Below are positions 48,816-59,390 of a DNA stretch of 64,000 nt, piece by piece. Below the pieces are notes generated by a model. The model saw only the letters and a list, made by a program, of their open reading frames with translations. It was not told where the DNA came from and searched no databases. The position numbers were made by a program, and so were the translations under genes. Each line of letters starts with the position of its first letter. The stretch's first letter is position 1. Source of the DNA: Buchnera aphidicola (Melanaphis sacchari) (GTDB taxonomy: Bacteria > Pseudomonadota > Gammaproteobacteria > Enterobacterales > Enterobacteriaceae); assembly GCF_003096055.1 (NCBI RefSeq), contig NZ_CP029161.1, positions 186,001 to 250,000 on the forward strand, in the 5' to 3' direction.

Positions 48816-49826
48816 TTATAAACCTTTAATTATTTTTCTAATTAACTTTGGGCCATGATATATTAATCCAGAATATATTTGTATTAAATCAGCCCCTGAT
48901 GAAATTTTTTCTTGAGCGGAATTTAAAGAGTTAATACCTCCGACTCCAATAATAGTTACCTTGTTTTTAAGATGTTTATTTAATATTGATATTACATTAG
49001 TACTTTTTTTTTGCAGAGGTAAGCCACTTAAACCGCCTTTTTTTTTTGTTTTTTGTTTAGTAGATAGAAGTGAATAATCTAATGTTGTATTTGTAGCAAT
49101 AACTGCATCTATATTATAATAAATTAATTGACTAGAGATATAAATTATTTCTTTTTTAGATAAATCCGGAGAGATTTTAATAGCTATTGGAACATATTTA
49201 TAGTGTTTTTTATGCATTTCTATTTGTTTTTTTTTAATATTTTTTAACAAATTTTTTAATTCACTACCGTATTGTAATTTTTTTAGATCAATGGTATTGG
49301 GCGAAGAAATATTAATTGCAATATAATCAGCATATAAATATATTTTTTCTATACATATTAAATAGTCATTTACTGCGTTTTCAATTGGAGTATTTTTATT
49401 TTTTCCTATATTGACTCCTATTATTCCAGTAAATTTAGATTTTTTTAAATTTTTAATTAAATTATCTATTCCTAAGTTTGGAAAACCCATCATATTAATA
49501 ATGCCTTCTTTTTCATTTATTCTAAATAATCTGGGTTTCTTATTTCCATATTGAGGTAATGGTGTCACTGTACCAACTTCAATAAAGCCAAATCCAAGTT
49601 TTGACAAAGAATCTATATATTCTCCATTTTTGTCTACTCCGGCAGCCAAACCAATTTTATTATTAAATATTAAATTCATATATCTATTTTTTTTTAAAGG
49701 TAAGGATTTTAAAAAAAAATTCATTATTATTTGAATAATTTTAAAATTTAAGACTTTTAATATAAATGTATGTGCTTTTTCTGGTTCTATTAAAAATAAA
49801 AGTTTACGGATTAAATAGTAAAACAT
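48816..49826 (-). CDS. pyrD: Dihydroorotate dehydrogenase (quinone), class 2
   Basis: 336 aa, as in E. coli. Membrane-associated FMN enzyme that oxidises dihydroorotate to orotate with quinone. N-terminal amphipathic helices ([17 protein letters not shown]), [36 protein letters not shown] with the catalytic Ser, [19 protein letters not shown] and GVGGINSL...[13 protein letters not shown] (FMN phosphate loops) are intact. With PyrB and PyrI it covers part of the pyrimidine pathway. E. coli pepN and the ssu genes that would separate it from pncB are gone. Confidence 0.99.
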   Translation of the reverse strand: MFYYLIRKLLFLIEPEKAHTFILKVLNFKIIQIIMNFFLKSLPLKKNRYMNLIFNNKIGLAAGVDKNGEYIDSLSKLGFGFIEVGTVTPLPQYGNKKPRLFRINEKEGIINMMGFPNLGIDNLIKNLKKSKFTGIIGVNIGKNKNTPIENAVNDYLICIEKIYLYADYIAINISSPNTIDLKKLQYGSELKNLLKNIKKKQIEMHKKHYKYVPIAIKISPDLSKKEIIYISSQLIYYNIDAVIATNTTLDYSLLSTKQKTKKKGGLSGLPLQKKSTNVISILNKHLKNKVTIIGVGGINSLNSAQEKISSGADLIQIYSGLIYHGPKLIRKIIKGL

Positions 49827-50114
49827 TATAATTTCTTTTTAGTTAAGTTAAAAATAAGTGTAATTAAAAATTTTTATTATTTTCAGATTCATATAAATAA
49901 TTAATTATGTTTTAAAAAATATTAAATTTTACGTATTTTGAGTTATGAATTTTATTTTTTCTAAAATTGATAACTTTTTTTTTTATGTTATATTTTTATA
50001 TGTAAATTTATATATTTAAAGTGTATTTGATAATTTTTTTAATATTTTTATGACTTTGAATATATAATTATTTTGAATTATTATGCTATAAAAAATATAG
50101 AATATAAATATATT

Positions 50115-51317
50115 ATGAAACAATATAATTATCCAATAATTAAAACATTACTTGATACTGATGCGTATAAACTCCATATGCAACAAGCTGTATTTTATAA
50201 TTATAGTAAAGTTAATGTAGTGGCTGAATTTATTTGTAGAGGGCCTAATATTTTAGGATGTTATTCTAATATTTTATTAGATCAAATCAACATGATGACA
50301 TCTTTATCTCTGAGTGATAAAGAATATATCTATATGACATCTTTTCCATTTTTTAGAAAAGAATATTTACATTGGTTAAAAAGATTTCGTTATAATATCA
50401 CACAAGTGCAAATTAAAAATAAAAATGGTCAATTGAATATCCGCATCAGCGGTTTATGGAAAGAAGTAATTTTATGGGAAGTACCTATTTTATCTTTAAT
50501 CAGCGAAATTTTTCATAAAAATTCAAATCCTGATATTACTTCAGATATAGCTGTTCAATATTTAGATTATAAATTAAAAAAATTTTTTCAGAAAACAAAG
50601 AATTTAGATTTATCTCGTTTAAAAATTATTGATTTTGGCACTAGAAGACGATTTTCATACGATGTACAATATTTAATTGTAAAAAGATTAAAACAAAAAT
50701 TTCCTTTTTTAATAGGTTCAAGTAATTATCATATATCACGTATTTTAAAAATATTACCAGTAGGCACACAGGCTCATGAATGGTTTCAAGCTCATCAACA
50801 AATCAGTTCTAATCTAAAAAACAGTCAAATTTTAGCACTTAGTACTTGGTTGAATCAATACAAAAATCATTTAAGTATTGCTCTTACAGACTGTATTAAC
50901 ATGGATTCTTTTTTACGTGATTTCAATTTATTTTTTTCTAAATCTTATCAAGGTATAAGACACGATTCTGGAGATCCCATAAAATGGGGTGAAAAAGCTC
51001 TTAAACATTACGAAAAATTAGGTATCGATCCTAATACTAAAACATTGTTATTTTCAGATAATTTAAATTTTAAAAAAATTATATCAATTTATAAAAAATT
51101 TAACAATAGAACAAATGTTATATTTGGGATTGGAACTCAATTGACCTGTGATATTCCAAATGTTAAACCATTAAATATTGTAATTAAATTAGTTAAATGT
51201 AATGGAAGACCTGTTGCTAAATTGTCTGATAGTCCTGGAAAAATGTTTTGTTTAGATAAAAATTTTATTAAATCTTTATATCACGCATTTAAATTGCCTT
51301 TTAACAATAAAATTTAA
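50115..51317 (+). CDS. pncB: Nicotinate phosphoribosyltransferase PncB
   Basis: 400 aa, exactly as in E. coli, when started at the ATG of [20 protein letters not shown]. An in-frame TTG 14 codons upstream gives an extension with no counterpart, and neither site has a clear ribosome-binding sequence. Makes nicotinate mononucleotide for NAD salvage. [42 protein letters not shown] (with the phosphorylated His), [14 protein letters not shown] and GIGTQLTCD are conserved. Same strand as asnS, 75 nt apart. Confidence 0.97.
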   Translation: MKQYNYPIIKTLLDTDAYKLHMQQAVFYNYSKVNVVAEFICRGPNILGCYSNILLDQINMMTSLSLSDKEYIYMTSFPFFRKEYLHWLKRFRYNITQVQIKNKNGQLNIRISGLWKEVILWEVPILSLISEIFHKNSNPDITSDIAVQYLDYKLKKFFQKTKNLDLSRLKIIDFGTRRRFSYDVQYLIVKRLKQKFPFLIGSSNYHISRILKILPVGTQAHEWFQAHQQISSNLKNSQILALSTWLNQYKNHLSIALTDCINMDSFLRDFNLFFSKSYQGIRHDSGDPIKWGEKALKHYEKLGIDPNTKTLLFSDNLNFKKIISIYKKFNNRTNVIFGIGTQLTCDIPNVKPLNIVIKLVKCNGRPVAKLSDSPGKMFCLDKNFIKSLYHAFKLPFNNKI

Positions 51318-51392
51318 TTCTATTTTTTACTTTATTATTTTTTTCTTATTTGATTTTAATGACCTCTTAGAAATAAAATAGAAGGAAAAACT

Positions 51393-52793
51393 ATGAATGT
51401 AGTATCAATATTACAAATACATAAAAATGATATCGCCACAGATACTTTAATTACTGTACGTGGTTGGATTAGAAGTTCTAGAATATCTAAATCTGGTTTT
51501 TCTTTTATTTCGGTTTACGATGGTTCGCATTTTGATTCTATACAGGTTATTGCTAATAATCATCTATGCAATTATCATAATGAAATATTACGTTTAACTA
51601 TCGGTTGTTCTGTTATAATTACTGGAGTATTAAATTTATCTCTTGGAAAAAAACAAAAATATGAAATTCAAGCAACAAAAATTCAAGTAATTGGGTGGGT
51701 TAAAAATCCAGATACATACCCGATTTCTGCAAAAAGACATACTATTGAATATTTAAGAGAAGTAGCACATTTACGTGCTAGAACAAATGTAATAGGAGCA
51801 GTAGCAAGAATACGTAATCATGCATTTCAAGCATTACAAAAATTTTTTTGTCAAGAAGGTTACTTGTGGGTACCCACGCCTATTATTACGTCATTGAATG
51901 CAGAAGGTGCCGGAGAAATGTTTCGCGTTTCAACCTTAAATATAGAAAATATTCCTAGAACAAGAGATGGTTCCGTGGACTTTAAAAAAGATTTTTTTTC
52001 AAAAGAATCTTTTTTAACTGTTTCGGGGCAATTGTATTTGGAGACATATGCTTGTTCTTTGTCAAAGGTATATACTTTTGGTCCTACGTTTCGAGCTGAA
52101 AATTCTAATACTAGTCGTCATTTAGCAGAGTTTTGGATGCTAGAGGTTGAGTCATCTTTTTGTAATTTAAACGAAATGTTAATTTTTGTTGAAAAAATGT
52201 TGAAATATGTTTTTAAATCTCTTTTAATAAATTGCATAAAAGATATTAATTTTTTTAAAAATTATTTTGATAGTGATATAATCATACGTCTTAAAAAATT
52301 TTTATTAAACGATTTTATTCATCTTAGTTATTCAGATGCTATAAAAATTTTAAAAAATAATCAAAAAAAATTTGATAAAAATATTGATTTCGGAACTGAT
52401 TTAACTACAGAACATGAACGCTATCTTTCTGAAAAGCATTTTAAAAACCCTATAATAATAATTAATTACCCAAAAGAATTAAAAGCATTTTATATGAGAT
52501 TAAACGATGATCAAAAAACTGTTGCTGCTATGGATTTGTTAGTTCCAGGTATTGGAGAGTTAATTGGAGGATCTCAGCGCGAAGAAAGAATAGAAGTATT
52601 AGATTCTCGTTTGCTAGAATTAGGAATGAAAACACAAGATTATTGGTGGTATAGAGATATTCGTCGTTATGGAACTGTACATCATTCAGGTTTCGGGATG
52701 GGCTTTGAGCGTTTATTATCTTATATTACTGGAATGTCAAATATAAAAGATACTATTCCATTTCCACGTTCTGTTAAAAATGCTAATTTTTAA
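51393..52793 (+). CDS. asnS: Asparaginyl-tRNA synthetase
   Basis: 466 aa, as in E. coli. N-terminal OB-fold anticodon-binding domain ([19 protein letters not shown]), then a class II core: motif 1 ([16 protein letters not shown]), motif 2 ([20 protein letters not shown] then WMLEVE) and motif 3 ([15 protein letters not shown]). GGAAAAA precedes the ATG. Order pncB-asnS-ompF matches E. coli. Confidence 0.99.
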   Translation: MNVVSILQIHKNDIATDTLITVRGWIRSSRISKSGFSFISVYDGSHFDSIQVIANNHLCNYHNEILRLTIGCSVIITGVLNLSLGKKQKYEIQATKIQVIGWVKNPDTYPISAKRHTIEYLREVAHLRARTNVIGAVARIRNHAFQALQKFFCQEGYLWVPTPIITSLNAEGAGEMFRVSTLNIENIPRTRDGSVDFKKDFFSKESFLTVSGQLYLETYACSLSKVYTFGPTFRAENSNTSRHLAEFWMLEVESSFCNLNEMLIFVEKMLKYVFKSLLINCIKDINFFKNYFDSDIIIRLKKFLLNDFIHLSYSDAIKILKNNQKKFDKNIDFGTDLTTEHERYLSEKHFKNPIIIINYPKELKAFYMRLNDDQKTVAAMDLLVPGIGELIGGSQREERIEVLDSRLLELGMKTQDYWWYRDIRRYGTVHHSGFGMGFERLLSYITGMSNIKDTIPFPRSVKNANF

Positions 52794-52859
52794 TTAACGC
52801 AATTAATATTTTTTTAATTTAATTTTAGTTATAATCATTGATGAGGAAATTTAAAAATT

Positions 52860-53972
52860 ATGAAAAAATCTAAGTCATTATCAATTTTAATACCTATTTT
52901 GTTTGCCACAAGTGCTACAGTGAATGCTGTTGAAATCTTTAATAAAGATGGGAATCAATTAGAATTATACGGCAGTATAAATCCAAGTCACGAGTTTTCT
53001 AATAAATTTTTATCGACTAAAGTGACTTCTAAAGATGATAGTACAAATGCTATCATTGGTCTTTCAGGAAGAGTTAATATTACTGATAAATTATTAAGCT
53101 ATGCAAAAATTGAATATAAAACTAATCTTTTTATGCCTGAAGAATTATTAAATCAACAGCCTAATATTATTCGGTTAGGATATGCAGGTTTAAAATATGG
53201 TAATTTAGGATCGATAGATTACGGTCGTAATTATGGTATTATTCATGACGCACAATCATTAACAAATCGCGCTCCATATATAATTAATAATAGTGTATTT
53301 GCATATAATGATAATTATATGATCGGTAGAAATAATAGTTTATTAACCTATAAAAATGATAACGTTTTTGGTTTAATAGATGGTCTGAGTTTTTCCTTGC
53401 AATATCAAGATGCTAACAAAGATAGAGTAGAATATCAAAAAAATGGTACAGGATGGGGCGCTTCTGTAAAATATGAAACTGATTCTGGATTAACCGCTAT
53501 TGGTTCTTGCTTTACATCTAAGAAATTACAATCAGAATCTGATTCATCAAAAAATTTAAAAAATTTATCTGTTGATACATACGGATTAGGCTTTAAATAT
53601 GATACTGATAATGTATATGTTGCTGCTTTTTATGGTGCTGCTCGAAATTTAACGCCATATAAACTAAAAAATGATACTTCTTATATCGATGAAACGCAAA
53701 ATATTGAAGCAATTGCTGAATACAACTTTAAATCTGGATTTCATCCTTCTTTAAGTTACTTAGATTCAAAAGGACAAAATTCTGGTAGTGGACAAACGCC
53801 TGAAATAAATTTAGCCAAACAAATTAATATTGCTACTCGTTATGAATTTAATAAAAATATTTCAACATATATGAATTATAAAATTAATTTGTTAAAGGAA
53901 AATGATTTTAGTAAAAATAATAAAATTTCTACAGACAATATTATAGGTGCTGGAATAGTATATCGTTTTTAA
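52860..53972 (+). CDS. ompF: OmpF-type general porin
   Basis: 370 aa (E. coli OmpF 362). A 16-stranded trimeric outer membrane porin for small solutes. Signal peptide 1-23, cleaved after VNA (mature VEIFNKDGNQLELYG). RLGYAGLKYGNLGSIDYGRN, FGLIDGLSFSLQYQ, the C-terminal strand ending IVYRF with the BAM-recognition Phe. In constriction loop L3 E. coli has DMLPEFGGD; here the equivalent reads RAPYIINNS, so the acidic eyelet residues are gone, while the arginines equivalent to R82 and R132 (IIRLGY, MIGRNN) remain; R42 is not obvious. Codon use and cysteine (one, GSCF) are ordinary. Position next to asnS identifies it as the OmpF orthologue. Confidence 0.94.
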   Translation: MKKSKSLSILIPILFATSATVNAVEIFNKDGNQLELYGSINPSHEFSNKFLSTKVTSKDDSTNAIIGLSGRVNITDKLLSYAKIEYKTNLFMPEELLNQQPNIIRLGYAGLKYGNLGSIDYGRNYGIIHDAQSLTNRAPYIINNSVFAYNDNYMIGRNNSLLTYKNDNVFGLIDGLSFSLQYQDANKDRVEYQKNGTGWGASVKYETDSGLTAIGSCFTSKKLQSESDSSKNLKNLSVDTYGLGFKYDTDNVYVAAFYGAARNLTPYKLKNDTSYIDETQNIEAIAEYNFKSGFHPSLSYLDSKGQNSGSGQTPEINLAKQINIATRYEFNKNISTYMNYKINLLKENDFSKNNKISTDNIIGAGIVYRF

Positions 53973-54034
53973 TATTTTTTTGAATATTTCTACATTTTAT
54001 ATTTAATAAATAAAATTTGTTCTAAGAGTTAGAG

Positions 54035-54137
54035 CTTTCTACTGATTTTTTAAAAGAAAAAATATTTTATATGTTTATCATATAAATAAATACATTTTTT
54101 ATAGTTAATTTCAGTAGAAAGAACTGCTCTTTTTTAT
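54035..54137 (+). terminator. Structured 3' region of the porin mRNA
   Basis: An outer 11-bp perfect stem (54035-54045 with 54111-54121) encloses 65 nt, inside which 54066-54073 pairs with 54079-54086 (8 bp, 5-nt loop). AGAGC (54031-54035) can also pair with GCTCT (54126-54130) after a bulge, followed by TTTTTTATTAATTTTTTTATA. Read as the terminator of the porin transcript, unusually elaborate; it could also release a stable 3' RNA. Convergent with lpoB. Confidence 0.6.
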
Positions 54138-54154
54138 TAATTTTTTTATATTTT

Positions 54155-54673
54155 TTAAAAATAAATTTTTTTTGTTTTATAGAATAAAATTTCTCCAGTT
54201 TTAACAAGTATTAATTGTACTTTTAAAAAAAAAGGTTCTTTTTTTCCTGATATACAACTATTAAGGTAATATGTGATATTATTACTACGAGATAGTAAAA
54301 TAGAAGTAGGAATATCCAATGCATTATTATTTATTGACGAACCTAGTTGTTTTTTTGTTTTATTTATAGTTTTATAATCAATAATTTTTATTTGATTTAT
54401 TTTTTTTAAAATTTCCTTTTTTAGAATATTTGTTAATTTTTTATTTTCTAAAAAAATATTGCTTTTATTATTTATAATTCCGACATATAACGATATTTTT
54501 TTAGAAAAAATTATGTTTTTGTTATTTAGCATTGTTTTAATAATATCTTGAGCAGAAAGTTTGAAATTTAAAAATAGAGTTTTTTTTTCTGGAAAAAAAT
54601 CTATTTTCTCTAAAAAAGAACAATTATTTAAAAAAAATATAATAATAATCCAAAATAATAAATTTTTATTCAA
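54155..54673 (-). CDS. lpoB: Outer membrane lipoprotein LpoB, activator of PBP1b
   Basis: 172 aa; E. coli LpoB is 213. Anchored in the outer membrane, it reaches through the peptidoglycan to stimulate PBP1b. Hydrophobic signal (residues 4-16) ends at LNNC, Cys 18; Asn at -1 is atypical for a lipobox. The long Pro-rich linker of E. coli is absent. The C-terminal domain is recognisable: KIIDYKTINKTKKQLGSS, NNITYYLNSCISG, LKVQLILVKTGEILFYKTKK (E. coli LQMQLMLVQTGEIIWSGKG). Next to hinT, as in E. coli, with ycfL lost between them. Strongly diverged, so the assignment leans on the C-terminus and synteny. Confidence 0.85.
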   Translation of the reverse strand: MNKNLLFWIIIIFFLNNCSFLEKIDFFPEKKTLFLNFKLSAQDIIKTMLNNKNIIFSKKISLYVGIINNKSNIFLENKKLTNILKKEILKKINQIKIIDYKTINKTKKQLGSSINNNALDIPTSILLSRSNNITYYLNSCISGKKEPFFLKVQLILVKTGEILFYKTKKIYF

Positions 54674-54708
54674 ATCCTATCCTTTATATTTTAAAAATAA
54701 TTTCATAT

Positions 54709-55053
54709 CTAATACAGAGATTTTAATTTTTTACCTCCTAATAAATGCATATGAAAATAATTAATTTCTTGCCCTCCATTTTTATTGCAATTAATAATTA
54801 TTTTGTATCCTTCTTTGCTAATTCTTTTTTCTTTAGCTATATTAACGATTACATATAACATATGTGCAAAAATATCTTTATTTTTTTTATTAATATCATT
54901 AGCTGATTTAATAAAATCGTTGGGTACAATTAATATATGTATAGGTGCTTTAGGTTGAATATCTGTAAATGCTGTCACAATATTATCTTGATAGACAATA
55001 TTTGATGGAATTTCTTTTCTAATTATTTTTTGAAAAATCAAATGTTTATTCAT
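54709..55053 (-). CDS. hinT: HIT-family purine nucleoside phosphoramidase HinT, altered triad
   Basis: 114 aa (E. coli 119). Hydrolyses AMP-lysine-type phosphoramidates. [36 protein letters not shown] and [20 protein letters not shown] match E. coli closely. The E. coli triad is HIHMH; here it is YFHMH, so the first His is Tyr while the middle (nucleophilic) and last His remain. The conserved C-terminal end (E. coli GPMLAHKGL) is replaced by a short KKLKSLY. It may be less active or altered. Located between ptsG and lpoB, as in E. coli without fhuE. Confidence 0.95.
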   Translation of the reverse strand: MNKHLIFQKIIRKEIPSNIVYQDNIVTAFTDIQPKAPIHILIVPNDFIKSANDINKKNKDIFAHMLYVIVNIAKEKRISKEGYKIIINCNKNGGQEINYFHMHLLGGKKLKSLY

Positions 55054-55099
55054 GATTAAATTTTTTATATTCTAAGTGATTTTTTTAAAAGAAGTATTG

Positions 55100-55125
55100 A
55101 GGGCGAGTTAACTTTGACTCACCCT
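55100..55125 (-). terminator. Terminator of ptsG
   Basis: A 9-bp stem (55100-55108 with 55117-55125) and an 8-nt loop, 5 nt after the ptsG stop. One pair is G-U in minus-strand RNA but C-A in plus-strand RNA, so it is built for the minus transcript. CAATACTTCTTTT follows, a weak U-tract. Confidence 0.65.
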
Positions 55126-55130
55126 TATAG

Positions 55131-56567
55131 TTATTTATTATTTATATACTGATCCATTGCAGTTTTAATATTTTCAGATCTTGTGCCAAATACCACTTGT
55201 ACTCCTGAACCTGAAATAACTATTCCCGCTGCTCCAAGATTTTTTAAAGAATTCTGATTGACTTTTGATATATTTATTACTGTAACGCGTAATCTAGTAA
55301 TACATGCATCTAAATTTTTAATATTTTCTTTCCCCCCTAAAGCGATAATAATATGAGGTGCAATTTCATTATTGTTTTTTATCTTTAAAATATTATTTTC
55401 GTTCTTTTCTCGACCAGGTGTTTTTAAATTTAAAGTGATAATTAAAAAATAAAATAAAATATAGTATAACAAACCATATAAAATACCAATAATTGGAAAA
55501 AGAAATATATTATTACTATGTCCACTAAGAACTATAAAATCTATAAATCCATGAGAAAAACTAGTTCCAGCTCGCATATTTAAAAAAATACATAATGGAA
55601 ACGATAAACCCGCTAAACAAGCATGAACAAAATATAATATGGGTGCGACTAATATAAAAGAAAATTCAATTGGTTCAGTAATTCCCGTTAGAAAAGCAGT
55701 TAAAGCCGCGGAAATCATAATACTACCTATTTTATTTCTGTTGCTTTTTTTAGAAGCATGCCAAATGGCTAAAGCAGCACCTGGAAGTCCATACATTTTA
55801 AAAATAAATCCTCCTGATAAATTTCCAGCAGTTGTATCTCCTGCCATATATCTTGCGATATCTCCATGAAAAACTTGCCCCAAAGAATTAGTATATTCTC
55901 CAATTTGCATTTGAAATGGAACATTCCATATATGGTGCAAACCAAATGGAACTAGTGCTCTTTCTACTAATCCATAAAGAAAAAAAGCAAAAATGGGATT
56001 TTGATAAGCAGCCCATTTAGAAAAAATTTGAATTTTATTTCCAATAGATGGCCATATACAAGATAAAATTAATCCTACAAATATTGCACATAAACCTGAA
56101 ATAATAGGAACAAATCTTTTTCCTGCAAAAAAACCTAAATATTCAGGTAATTGAATTTTATAAAATTTATTGAACATGCATGCTGAAATTGCACCTGCTA
56201 TAATGCCACCTAATATACCAATATCAGAAAAATTATTTTTTGTTTTTATATTAATAAAGTTGTGCAGTATAATTGGTTCAACAGCATGCAATGTTTGAAT
56301 TAAGATGCTATATGCAACAACCGCAGCTAATGCAGCTACTCCGTCATTATTACTAAATCCAAGAGCTACTCCGATGGCAAAAATTAATGGCATATTAGAA
56401 AAAACAGATCCTCCTGTTTCTGCCATGATTTTTGAAATAATTTCTGGTATCAAACTAAAATGAGCCGATCCTATTCCAAGAAGTATTCCTGCTATAGGTA
56501 GCACCGAGACAGGTAACATAAGCGATTTACCAATCTTTTGAAGATTTGCAAATACATTTTTAAACAT
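55131..56567 (-). CDS. ptsG: PTS glucose-specific enzyme IICB
   Basis: 478 aa (E. coli 477). Takes up and phosphorylates glucose with HPr and EIIA-Glc (crr, not in this window). The IIC membrane domain (1-390) is nearly colinear: [79 protein letters not shown]. The linker KTPGREK leads to the IIB domain, whose phosphocysteine lies in [12 protein letters not shown] near residue 422. Suggests glucose is the main carbon source taken from the aphid cell. Confidence 0.99.
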   Translation of the reverse strand: MFKNVFANLQKIGKSLMLPVSVLPIAGILLGIGSAHFSLIPEIISKIMAETGGSVFSNMPLIFAIGVALGFSNNDGVAALAAVVAYSILIQTLHAVEPIILHNFINIKTKNNFSDIGILGGIIAGAISACMFNKFYKIQLPEYLGFFAGKRFVPIISGLCAIFVGLILSCIWPSIGNKIQIFSKWAAYQNPIFAFFLYGLVERALVPFGLHHIWNVPFQMQIGEYTNSLGQVFHGDIARYMAGDTTAGNLSGGFIFKMYGLPGAALAIWHASKKSNRNKIGSIMISAALTAFLTGITEPIEFSFILVAPILYFVHACLAGLSFPLCIFLNMRAGTSFSHGFIDFIVLSGHSNNIFLFPIIGILYGLLYYILFYFLIITLNLKTPGREKNENNILKIKNNNEIAPHIIIALGGKENIKNLDACITRLRVTVINISKVNQNSLKNLGAAGIVISGSGVQVVFGTRSENIKTAMDQYINNK

Positions 56568-56618
56568 GTTAAAACTCCTAAATATATGTAAATCTCAAAT
56601 TAATTAAATAGTATATTT

Positions 56619-57398
56619 TTAAAAGTTTAAATTAAATAACGTACAAAAATTTGTTTTTAAAATTTCAGTAAATTTTTTCAAATTTATTTTTTTTATGAAT
56701 GAAATATTTTTTGCTATTTCAATTAGATATGCGGGTTGGTTTTCTTTTCCTCTATAAGGAACTGGTGATAAGTATGGCGAATCTGTTTCTATTAAAATAT
56801 TTTTTAATGGTATTGTTTTTAATGTTTCTCGTAATTCTATTGATTTCTTAAAGGTGATGATTCCAGAAAACGAAATATAAAAATCTATATCTAATAATTT
56901 AAATGCTGATTTTTTATCTTCAGTAAATGAATGTATAATGCCCCCGCATTCTCTTGCATTTTCTTCTTGGAGTATTTGTATTGTATCGTTTATAGCATTT
57001 CTAGTATGTACTATAATTGGTTTTTTTAATTTTTTTGCAATTTGAATATGTTTTCTAAAAAAATATTGTTGTATTTTTTTACTTTGAGGTGAATAAAAAT
57101 AATCCAAACCTGTTTCACCTAACGCTATAACGCGTTTTATATTAGATTTTTTTTCTAATTTATTTAATTCGTTTATTTGCTTTTCACAATATAAAGGATG
57201 AATTCCGCATGAGTAAAAAATAGATTTATATTTGTCAAGAAAAATTTTTATTTTGTTAAAATTATTTATAGAAGTTGATATTGTTAAAAATTTTTTTATG
57301 TTGTTTCGGTATGATTTTTCTAACATATTTTCTATACTTCCATGTAATAGACTATAGTTTAATCGATCAATATGGCAGTGGGAATCAATTAAGAACAT
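56619..57398 (-). CDS. ycfH: TatD-family metal-dependent hydrolase (YcfH)
   Basis: 259 aa (E. coli YcfH 265). TIM-barrel hydrolase of the TatD DNase family; the exact substrate is unsettled. Metal ligands in [40 protein letters not shown] and [17 protein letters not shown] are all present. Located directly after holB, as in E. coli tmk-holB-ycfH. E. coli has paralogues tatD, yjjV and ycfH; synteny selects ycfH. Confidence 0.96.
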   Translation of the reverse strand: MFLIDSHCHIDRLNYSLLHGSIENMLEKSYRNNIKKFLTISTSINNFNKIKIFLDKYKSIFYSCGIHPLYCEKQINELNKLEKKSNIKRVIALGETGLDYFYSPQSKKIQQYFFRKHIQIAKKLKKPIIVHTRNAINDTIQILQEENARECGGIIHSFTEDKKSAFKLLDIDFYISFSGIITFKKSIELRETLKTIPLKNILIETDSPYLSPVPYRGKENQPAYLIEIAKNISFIKKINLKKFTEILKTNFCTLFNLNF

Positions 57399-57435
57399 AA
57401 TTTTGTCTCTTTTTAAAAATTATGCAGAAGCTTGC

Positions 57436-58419
57436 TTAGTTTGCAAAATATAAAGTTTTTTCCCATATGAGCAATTTTTCTAGCAATAGCAATTCTTTAT
57501 CAATTGTAGGAATTTTTAATGCTTGATTTTTACATTGTATCCATATATCAATACTTTTATTTAAAATAATGTTATTATAATGAGTAGACAAAAAATTAAC
57601 TAATTCTAATTGATCAAGATTAATTATTTTTTTTTTGTCTTTAAAATTTGTTTTGATTGCATCAAATAATATAAAACATATCCAATCTATTTTAGAAATC
57701 ATATTTTTTTGACATAAAATTGGTAATATTTTTAACAAATTTTTATTTTTAATAGATTCAAATAAATTTTTACATAGAATTTTTCTTTCATTCCATAAAT
57801 CTCCATTAATAAACTTTTCAGAAGATAAAGGACATGACTGATTAATTCGTAGTGCTGTTATATTTGATGTATTTTTTTTAGTATTTTTATTAGATAGCCA
57901 TTTTATACTATTTTTCTCTTTTGGAGGTAATAATCTGTATATAATGCATCGACTTCTCAACGTAGAATGTGATTTCAAATAATTGTAATCTATAAAAAAA
58001 AACCAAGTTTTTTTAGGCGGTTCTTCTAACGTTTTTAATAGTGCATTCATTGCTTGTTCTGTTAACTTTTTTGTATTTGAAAAAAAAATAATTTTAGATT
58101 GTCCTTGTTGTGCACTTTGAAATATTTTTTGATTTATTTTTCGAATATCATCAACACTGACAAAATTATTTTTTTCTATAGTAAATTCGTGCCAATCTGG
58201 ATGATTTTTTGAAGACATTAATGTGCATCCATGACATCCTTCGCAAGGATATATTCCTTTTGGTTTAAGACATAGTAACCATTTACTGACAGCCCAAATT
58301 AAGCGAAAAACACCTATTCCTTTATAAGTTTTTATTAGAATAGCATGATGCGCTTTTTTTTCTTGGTGTTTTTGAATAATTTCTTCATATTTTTTTTTTA
58401 GCCAAGGATATATTTTCAT
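57436..58419 (-). CDS. holB: DNA polymerase III delta' subunit
   Basis: 327 aa (E. coli 334). The rigid stator of the clamp loader, an AAA-like protein without ATPase function. The P-loop position is degenerate (TYKGIGVFRL), as in the family. The zinc module has CEGCHGCTLM plus an upstream Cys (LCLKPKGIYPC), all four ligands kept. KLTEQAMNALLKTLEEPPKKTWFF and SRCIIYRL are conserved. The C-terminal third is much diverged. Its ATG overlaps the tmk stop by 4 nt, implying translational coupling. Confidence 0.96.
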   Translation of the reverse strand: MKIYPWLKKKYEEIIQKHQEKKAHHAILIKTYKGIGVFRLIWAVSKWLLCLKPKGIYPCEGCHGCTLMSSKNHPDWHEFTIEKNNFVSVDDIRKINQKIFQSAQQGQSKIIFFSNTKKLTEQAMNALLKTLEEPPKKTWFFFIDYNYLKSHSTLRSRCIIYRLLPPKEKNSIKWLSNKNTKKNTSNITALRINQSCPLSSEKFINGDLWNERKILCKNLFESIKNKNLLKILPILCQKNMISKIDWICFILFDAIKTNFKDKKKIINLDQLELVNFLSTHYNNIILNKSIDIWIQCKNQALKIPTIDKELLLLEKLLIWEKTLYFAN

Positions 58420-59051
58420 TTGACCTTTTTTTGAAGCCAGTTTAAAATTTGTTTTTTTACTGTTTTCATAACGATTTTAATATTAAAATTAGCATTTATT
58501 TTTATGCTTTTGTTATCTAACTTTATATTTTTTAAATAAGCTTTTCTCGTTTTATAAAAAAATTTTAATGATCGACTTTCTATTCTATCTAAAGAATTTC
58601 TTTTTAATGCTCTTTGTAATCCAATTTTAGGATTAACATCTAAATAAATAGTTAAATCTGGATTAAAATTTTTTAAAAATAAATTTTTTAATTGCATGAT
58701 TAGTTTTTTCTTTATTCCTAATCCTCCTCCTTGATAAGCCAGAGAGGATAAATCATGACGGTCTGAAATTACCCACATTCCATTTTTTAATGCAGGTTTT
58801 ATTATAGTTTCTACTAATTGTATGCGCGCGGCATATATTAATAAAAGTTCTGCTTCATTAGTCAATTTTTCAGAATAAGAATTTTTTTTTATTAAATTTC
58901 TTATTTTTTCTGAAATTTTTGTACTTCCAGGTTGACGTACTAAAATAATTTTTTCTATATTACATTTTTTTAAAATTTTTTTTATATATAAACATGCATG
59001 ACTTTTTCCAGCACCTTCTAATCCTTCAATTACAATAAATTTATTTTGCAT
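58416..59051 (-). CDS. tmk: Thymidylate kinase
   Basis: 211 aa (E. coli 213). Phosphorylates dTMP to dTDP. P-loop GLEGAGKSHACLYI at residues 9-22, RQPGSTKISEKIRNLI (substrate loop with Arg), VISDRHDLSSLAYQGGG and the lid region. The C-terminal half is lysine-rich. It overlaps holB by 4 nt; pabC and mltG, between acpP-fabF and tmk in E. coli, are deleted so acpP now lies 29 nt upstream. Confidence 0.98.
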   Translation of the reverse strand: MQNKFIVIEGLEGAGKSHACLYIKKILKKCNIEKIILVRQPGSTKISEKIRNLIKKNSYSEKLTNEAELLLIYAARIQLVETIIKPALKNGMWVISDRHDLSSLAYQGGGLGIKKKLIMQLKNLFLKNFNPDLTIYLDVNPKIGLQRALKRNSLDRIESRSLKFFYKTRKAYLKNIKLDNKSIKINANFNIKIVMKTVKKQILNWLQKKVK

Positions 59052-59080
59052 TATTTGTTGTATTAATTGTTTATAAATTT

Positions 59081-59326
59081 TTAAAATTTATTTTTATATG
59101 TTGAATTAATATAATCAATAGCTTCTTGAACTGTATTGATTTTTTGGGCATGTTCATCCGATATTTCAATATTAAATTTATCTTCTAATGCCATAATTAA
59201 TTCGACCACATCTAAAGAATCGGCGCTGAGATCTTCTGTAAAAGAAGAATTATTAAGAATTTTTTTGATATCAATATTTAGTATTTTGGAAATTATTTTT
59301 TTTATTTTTTGTTCATTATTTTTCAT
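59081..59326 (-). CDS. acpP: Acyl carrier protein
   Basis: 81 aa (E. coli 78). Carries acyl chains on 4'-phosphopantetheine attached to the Ser of DSL in [20 protein letters not shown] (Ser near residue 39). Helix II is unchanged; the first helix is drifted and the tail basic. Follows fabG by 64 nt. fabF, next in E. coli, is gone. Confidence 0.98.
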   Translation of the reverse strand: MKNNEQKIKKIISKILNIDIKKILNNSSFTEDLSADSLDVVELIMALEDKFNIEISDEHAQKINTVQEAIDYINSTYKNKF

Positions 59327-59390
59327 TTTTATTTTCTCTGTTATAAAATTTTATTTTATCATAAAAAAATAATATTCGACTAATGAAAAA

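Noticed and set aside
50073..50114. PncB start at TTG 50073
   Set aside because: The extra 14 residues have no counterpart; ATG 50115 gives the 400-residue family length.
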